Below, one piece after another: positions 61,323-64,000 of a stretch of DNA of 64,000 nt. A program made the translations under genes and the position numbers. Under the pieces are notes generated by a model. That model was not told where the DNA came from, did not search any database, and was given only the letters and a program-made list of their open reading frames with translations. The first letter of the stretch is position 1, and the number at the start of each line of letters is the position of its first letter. This DNA comes from Olleya sp. Bg11-27. Its GTDB lineage: Bacteria; Bacteroidota; Bacteroidia; Flavobacteriales; Flavobacteriaceae. Location: positions 1,247,514 through 1,311,513 of the forward strand of contig NZ_CP025117.1 in assembly GCF_002831645.1 (NCBI RefSeq). Direction: 5' to 3'.

Positions 61323-62724
61323 GCTGTACAAAATCGTTTAAGGTGAATTGCTTCGGGAAAAACGTTGTAAAATGAGCGAAAAATAATTGTCGTCCTAACA
61401 AGCGTTTGTAGTCAGTTGTCCCACGAACATCACTAATTGGACTGATTTCATTTTGAAGTATTTGGTTAGCTTCAATTATAGTGTCTAAAGTCAATGGTTT
61501 GTCAACTAAAAAGGCTGAGGTCTCATGCAAATATTTTGGAATTGCAGCAACACCTCCAATGGAAACATGCGCTTCCGATATCGTTTTGTTTTCGATTGAA
61601 AGATGTATTGCAGAATTGACACTAGCAATATCTAAATGTGTCCGTTTACACACTTTTTCAAAATTGAAAAATGACTGTTCTGTTGGTAATTTAAATTGAA
61701 TACTCTTTAAAAGTTCACCGTCTTTTAAATCGTAAGTTTTGTACCCTTTGTAAAAGTTTTTAAGAGCAATTGTTCTTTCTTTTTCTGCGGAATTTAATAT
61801 TGTAATATTACTATTAAGCGACAGAAAAAAGATAGTCATGTCTCCAATTGGCGAGGCGTTTACTAAATTTCCTCCAAGCGAAGCCATGTTTCTAATTTGT
61901 TCTGAAGAGACTAACTTTAAGTGGTTTCTTAAGTTTGGTAAAACACTATTTAATTCCGTATGATTCCATAAATCTGAAACCGTTGTGTTGGTTCCGATAG
62001 TGCAAATACCATTTTTAATGTTAATTCCTTTTAAATACTCCTTTTCAGCTATTAGATGTACAGCGTTATCTGCTAAATGATCCGCTTGTTGGACATATAG
62101 ATCCGTACCTCCAGAAACATATTTCCCTTTGGGTTGATTTAAATCTTTAGCTTCAATGTCTTTTAATCGTTGTGGGATACTATTAAAATATTCAGGAATA
62201 AATTGATTTTCAATTAACCAATTAAATGTGGTGTTTGTGTTGTTGTCTAGTTTTTTAACAACTTGATGCGCTGCTTTTTCAATGGCCTTGTATCCTGTAC
62301 ATCTGCAAATGTTTCCGCTTATAGCGTCAATTGCATTAGTATAATTTTTATCTGAATTTGATAGTGCAAATCCTGTTAAGGCAACTACAAAACCAGGTGT
62401 GCAAAATCCGCATTGCGTGGCGTAATTTGCTTTCATGGCTTCTTGAGTTGTGGTTAATTTGTCTTTTAAATTTATGCCTTCAACTGTAACAATGTGTTTG
62501 CCATGTGCATTTCCTAGTGGCGAAATACATGAGGTAATACTTTGGTATTCTATAGTGTCACCATGACGTGTTCCTACTAAAAGGGTGCAGGCGCCACAAT
62601 CTCCTTCGCGACAACCAATCTTTGTTCCTGTTAAGCGTTGTTGATAACGCACAAAATCCAATAAAGTGGTTCCGGAATGTTCCGAGGTTTTTATGGTTTT
62701 GTTATTTAGGATGAAGGTTATCAT
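61315..62724 (-). CDS. xdhA: xanthine dehydrogenase, FeS/FAD subunit
   Basis: 469 residues. Plant-type 2Fe-2S domain GCREGDCGACTLLVG (about 37-51), second [2Fe-2S] domain with YATQCGFCTPGFVVAL and ISGNICRCTGYK (about 136-147), FAD-binding domain around KYVSGGTDLYVQ and the ASLGGNLVNASPIGD loop, and CO-dehydrogenase flavoprotein C-terminal domain. It passes electrons from the molybdenum site to NAD+. The N-terminal FeS, FAD order fits the two-subunit bacterial XdhAB type. Confidence 0.93.
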   Translation of the reverse strand: MITFILNNKTIKTSEHSGTTLLDFVRYQQRLTGTKIGCREGDCGACTLLVGTRHGDTIEYQSITSCISPLGNAHGKHIVTVEGINLKDKLTTTQEAMKANYATQCGFCTPGFVVALTGFALSNSDKNYTNAIDAISGNICRCTGYKAIEKAAHQVVKKLDNNTNTTFNWLIENQFIPEYFNSIPQRLKDIEAKDLNQPKGKYVSGGTDLYVQQADHLADNAVHLIAEKEYLKGINIKNGICTIGTNTTVSDLWNHTELNSVLPNLRNHLKLVSSEQIRNMASLGGNLVNASPIGDMTIFFLSLNSNITILNSAEKERTIALKNFYKGYKTYDLKDGELLKSIQFKLPTEQSFFNFEKVCKRTHLDIASVNSAIHLSIENKTISEAHVSIGGVAAIPKYLHETSAFLVDKPLTLDTIIEANQILQNEISPISDVRGTTDYKRLLGRQLFFAHFTTFFPKQFTLNDFVQHA

Positions 62725-62770
62725 ATTGTACGTTTCAATTGATTTTTAATTATAAATGAATTAAAAATGT

Positions 62771-62892
62771 AATGAGGTCGTCACTTCGAGTGAAATTCCT
62801 TTTTTTGGAATTTTGTATCGAGAAGCTCTTTTTTAAAAGGGTTCTCGATACATTTCGGTAAAAAATTAGAAACACTCGAAGTGACGTCATTG
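62771..62892. repeat. nested inverted repeat between guanine deaminase and xanthine dehydrogenase genes
   Basis: Outer arms CGTCACTTCGAGTG (62779-62792) and CACTCGAAGTGACG (62873-62886) are perfect over 14 bp, with a further AATGA/TCATT pair outside. Inside lies a second perfect 11-bp stem TGTATCGAGAA / TTCTCGATACA (62814-62824, 62842-62852). The sequence resembles a flavobacterial intergenic repeat. It could partly terminate transcription from the deaminase gene. Confidence 0.75.
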
Positions 62893-62897
62893 TTTAT

Positions 62898-63371
62898 TTA
62901 ATATTCTGTCTTATCCATTTTTTTAGTCCATTCATGAAAAGGCTCTAATGCAATGTCACGAGCTAATTGCTCAAACGGGATGCTTCTTTCTGCGTATGGT
63001 AATGGGATTTCTTTGTAGATAAATTCGTCATCAAAACCAATATTGGCAGCATCTACTTGATTACTTCCGTAATATACTTTGTCTGGTCTGGCCCAGTAAA
63101 TCGCGCCTAAGCACATTGGGCAAGGCTCGCAAGAGGTATATATTTCGCAACCATCTAATTGAAACGAGTCTAGATTTTTACAAGCATCTCTAATAGCGGT
63201 CACTTCTGCATGTGCAGTTGGGTCGTTAGTAGAGGTTACTTTATTGTTTCCGCGTCCTACAATTTTTCCATCCTTAACAACGACACAACCAAATGGTCCA
63301 CCTTCGTTGTTGTTCATTCCTTTTAAAGCTGCGTTTACAGCTTCTTTCATAAATTGATCTTTATTACTCAT
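62898..63371 (-). CDS. guaD: guanine deaminase (nucleoside deaminase family)
   Basis: 157 residues. Cytidine-deaminase-fold zinc site: PTAHAEVTAIRDA (HAE, about 52-54) and SCEPCPMCLGAIYWA (PCxxC, about 83-90). The C-terminal end EPFHEWTKKMDKTEY fits the Bacillus GuaD type, which converts guanine to xanthine, rather than TadA or CodA. It is upstream of xdhA-xdhB on the same strand, giving guanine to xanthine to urate. Confidence 0.88.
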   Translation of the reverse strand: MSNKDQFMKEAVNAALKGMNNNEGGPFGCVVVKDGKIVGRGNNKVTSTNDPTAHAEVTAIRDACKNLDSFQLDGCEIYTSCEPCPMCLGAIYWARPDKVYYGSNQVDAANIGFDDEFIYKEIPLPYAERSIPFEQLARDIALEPFHEWTKKMDKTEY

Positions 63372-63467
63372 ACTATAGTTTAAATTTTTAAGTTGAAAAA
63401 TGTAGCATTAGCTAATATACTACTTTTTTATAGTGAATTATTAATCTTTGGTTTAGTTCTTTAAACC

Positions 63468-63499
63468 AAAAAACCCGATTCAGATGAATCGGGTTTTTT
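63468..63499. terminator. bidirectional hairpin terminator downstream of tRNA-Phe
   Basis: Perfect 15-bp stem AAAAAACCCGATTCA / TGAATCGGGTTTTTT (63468-63482, 63485-63499) with a GA loop. It lies directly after the 3' end of the tRNA (63501) and gives a U-run on the minus strand. Confidence 0.9.
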
Positions 63500-63500
63500 C

Positions 63501-63576
63501 TGGTGGTGCCTCCAGGAATCGAACCAGGGACACAAGGATTTTCAGTCCTTTGCTCTACCAACTGAGCTAAGGCACC
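63501..63576 (-). tRNA. tRNA-Phe(GAA)
   Basis: 76 nt on the minus strand including an encoded CCA (63503-63501). Acceptor GGTGCCT pairs with AGGCACC; D arm TAGCTCAGTTGGTAGAGC; anticodon loop CTGAAAA with GAA; T arm CCTGG-TTCGATT-CCAGG; discriminator A. It has its own promoter and terminator. Confidence 0.97.
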
Positions 63577-63597
63577 AGTAGCAATTAATTGCGAGTG

Positions 63598-63628
63598 CAA
63601 ATATAGTTTCAATTTTAGAACTACCAAA
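63598..63628 (-). promoter_or_regulatory. promoter of tRNA-Phe
   Basis: On the minus strand TTTG (63628-63625), 19 bases, TATATTTG (63605-63598): full match to the flavobacterial consensus, with the tRNA 5' end 22 bases further on. Confidence 0.72.
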
Positions 63629-63738
63629 GAAAAAAGTGAAAAATTTACAATATTTTTTTGCTTTTCTTCCTTCGTAGGCTTTAATAATCTCAATGTCAGT
63701 ATTATAAAATTATTAAGATTTTTATAGTAATGGTTTTG

Positions 63739-63746
63739 TAAGTTTG
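63739..63746 (+). promoter_or_regulatory. -7 box upstream of the pantothenate kinase gene
   Basis: TAAGTTTG fits TAnnTTTG and lies 17 bases before the ATG at 63764. No TTG is found at the expected -33 distance, so this is a partial match. Confidence 0.4.
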
Positions 63747-63763
63747 CTCTTTTTAGAAATTAT

Positions 63764-64000
63764 ATGAATTTAATAATAGATGTTGGGAATACTAGGACTA
63801 AACTAGCTGTTTTTAATAATAACAAAATAGAAAATAAGACAGCTGTAGAGACTAAGTATGTTTTAAATTCAATCCAACAAATTTTAGAGACTCACACTAA
63901 TGTGAGATTAGCTATAGTGTCTTCGGTTGGATTACTGGAGGATGCTGTTTTGATATATTTGAAAACGCATTTAGAAGTGTTGATTTTAAATCATGAAACA
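63764..64000 (+). CDS. coaX: type III pantothenate kinase, 5' part (runs off the window)
   Basis: 79 codons are visible from the ATG at 63764 and the frame is open at the right edge. The N-terminal phosphate-binding motif NLIIDVGNTRTKLAVF is the CoaX signature (ASKHA fold, DVGNT at residues 6-10), and LAIVSSVG follows at about 49-56 as in the family. CoaX phosphorylates pantothenate in the first step of coenzyme A synthesis and is not inhibited by CoA. Only the first third of the protein (about 245 residues expected) is in the window. Confidence 0.85.
   Translation, partial: MNLIIDVGNTRTKLAVFNNNKIENKTAVETKYVLNSIQQILETHTNVRLAIVSSVGLLEDAVLIYLKTHLEVLILNHET

Noticed and set aside
63412-63693. 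93-codon minus-strand open frame covering tRNA-Phe
   Set aside because: It is created by the tRNA, its terminator and promoter; the frame contains the tRNA sequence itself and has no protein-like features outside it.
1-64000. CRISPR array, insertion sequences, prophage, rRNA operon, replication origin
   Set aside because: No regularly spaced repeats, transposase, integrase, phage structural genes, rRNA sequence or DnaA-box cluster was seen on either strand.

Overview
The window is AT-rich chromosomal DNA of a Bacteroidota bacterium, almost certainly a marine member of the Flavobacteriaceae. The evidence is a SusC/SusD pair, a type IX secretion sorting domain, MORN and DUF547 proteins, the flavobacterial ExbB-x-ExbD-ExbD arrangement, promoters of the form TTG-N19-TAnnTTTG with little Shine-Dalgarno signal, and an arsenosugar biosynthesis cluster of the kind found in marine bacteria. 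No prophage, IS element, CRISPR array or rRNA was seen, and no gene-free stretch exceeds about 235 bases.

Layout. 1-5.7 kb (+): tail of an ECF-type sigma factor, a membrane-anchored TPR protein, tatD, ansA, tRNA-Ser(GGA) and an ExbB/ExbD operon. 5.8-7.1 kb: a PorT-like barrel gene meeting a PAP2-like gene tail to tail. 7.2-19.3 kb (-): rpoN, asnS, an MMPL transporter, a DUF5686-like barrel, a TlpA-like thioredoxin, then the translation block rplM-rpsI-rpsB-tsf-pyrH-frr. 19.5-26.9 kb (-): three glycosyltransferases, a MORN-repeat protein, a membrane polyferredoxin and an FAD oxidoreductase. 27.1-31.1 kb (+): DUF547 protein, barrel, GH113-like hydrolase, BamA-like protein.

31.2-37.7 kb (+) is an NAD-salvage and ADP-ribose module: a Nudix/winged-helix repressor of NrtR type, prs, DUF4291, a crystallin J1-type gene broken by one in-frame stop, an ADP-ribosylglycohydrolase, a 2OG-Fe(II) oxygenase, a metallophosphatase and nadV. 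Three near-identical 21-bp palindromes, each starting inside a -7 box, lie upstream of the repressor gene and of prs. This is a clear autoregulatory circuit readable from sequence alone.

37.8-53.1 kb (-) is a long arsenosugar locus: TIGR04283-type glycosyltransferase, DUF547, fatty acid hydroxylase, ArsM, purine nucleoside phosphorylase, DM13/T9SS protein, TIGR04282-type transferase, exported rhodanese, a degenerate Cys-rich metallophosphatase, Na+/solute symporter, SusD, SusC, a second DUF2064 protein, ArsS and a peroxidase-like protein. The core enzymes methylate arsenic, attach the adenosyl group, release the base and decorate the sugar. The outer-membrane importer, symporter and exported proteins suggest uptake or salvage as well.

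53.2-62.7 kb: a hydrolase, a CPA1 antiporter, xdhC, a membrane protein with a THEP1-like NTPase, a small membrane protein without a normal start codon, a GNAT acetyltransferase and the two xanthine dehydrogenase subunits. Guanine deaminase follows at 62.9 kb, so guanine to xanthine to urate is encoded locally. The window closes with tRNA-Phe(GAA) and the 5' end of a type III pantothenate kinase.
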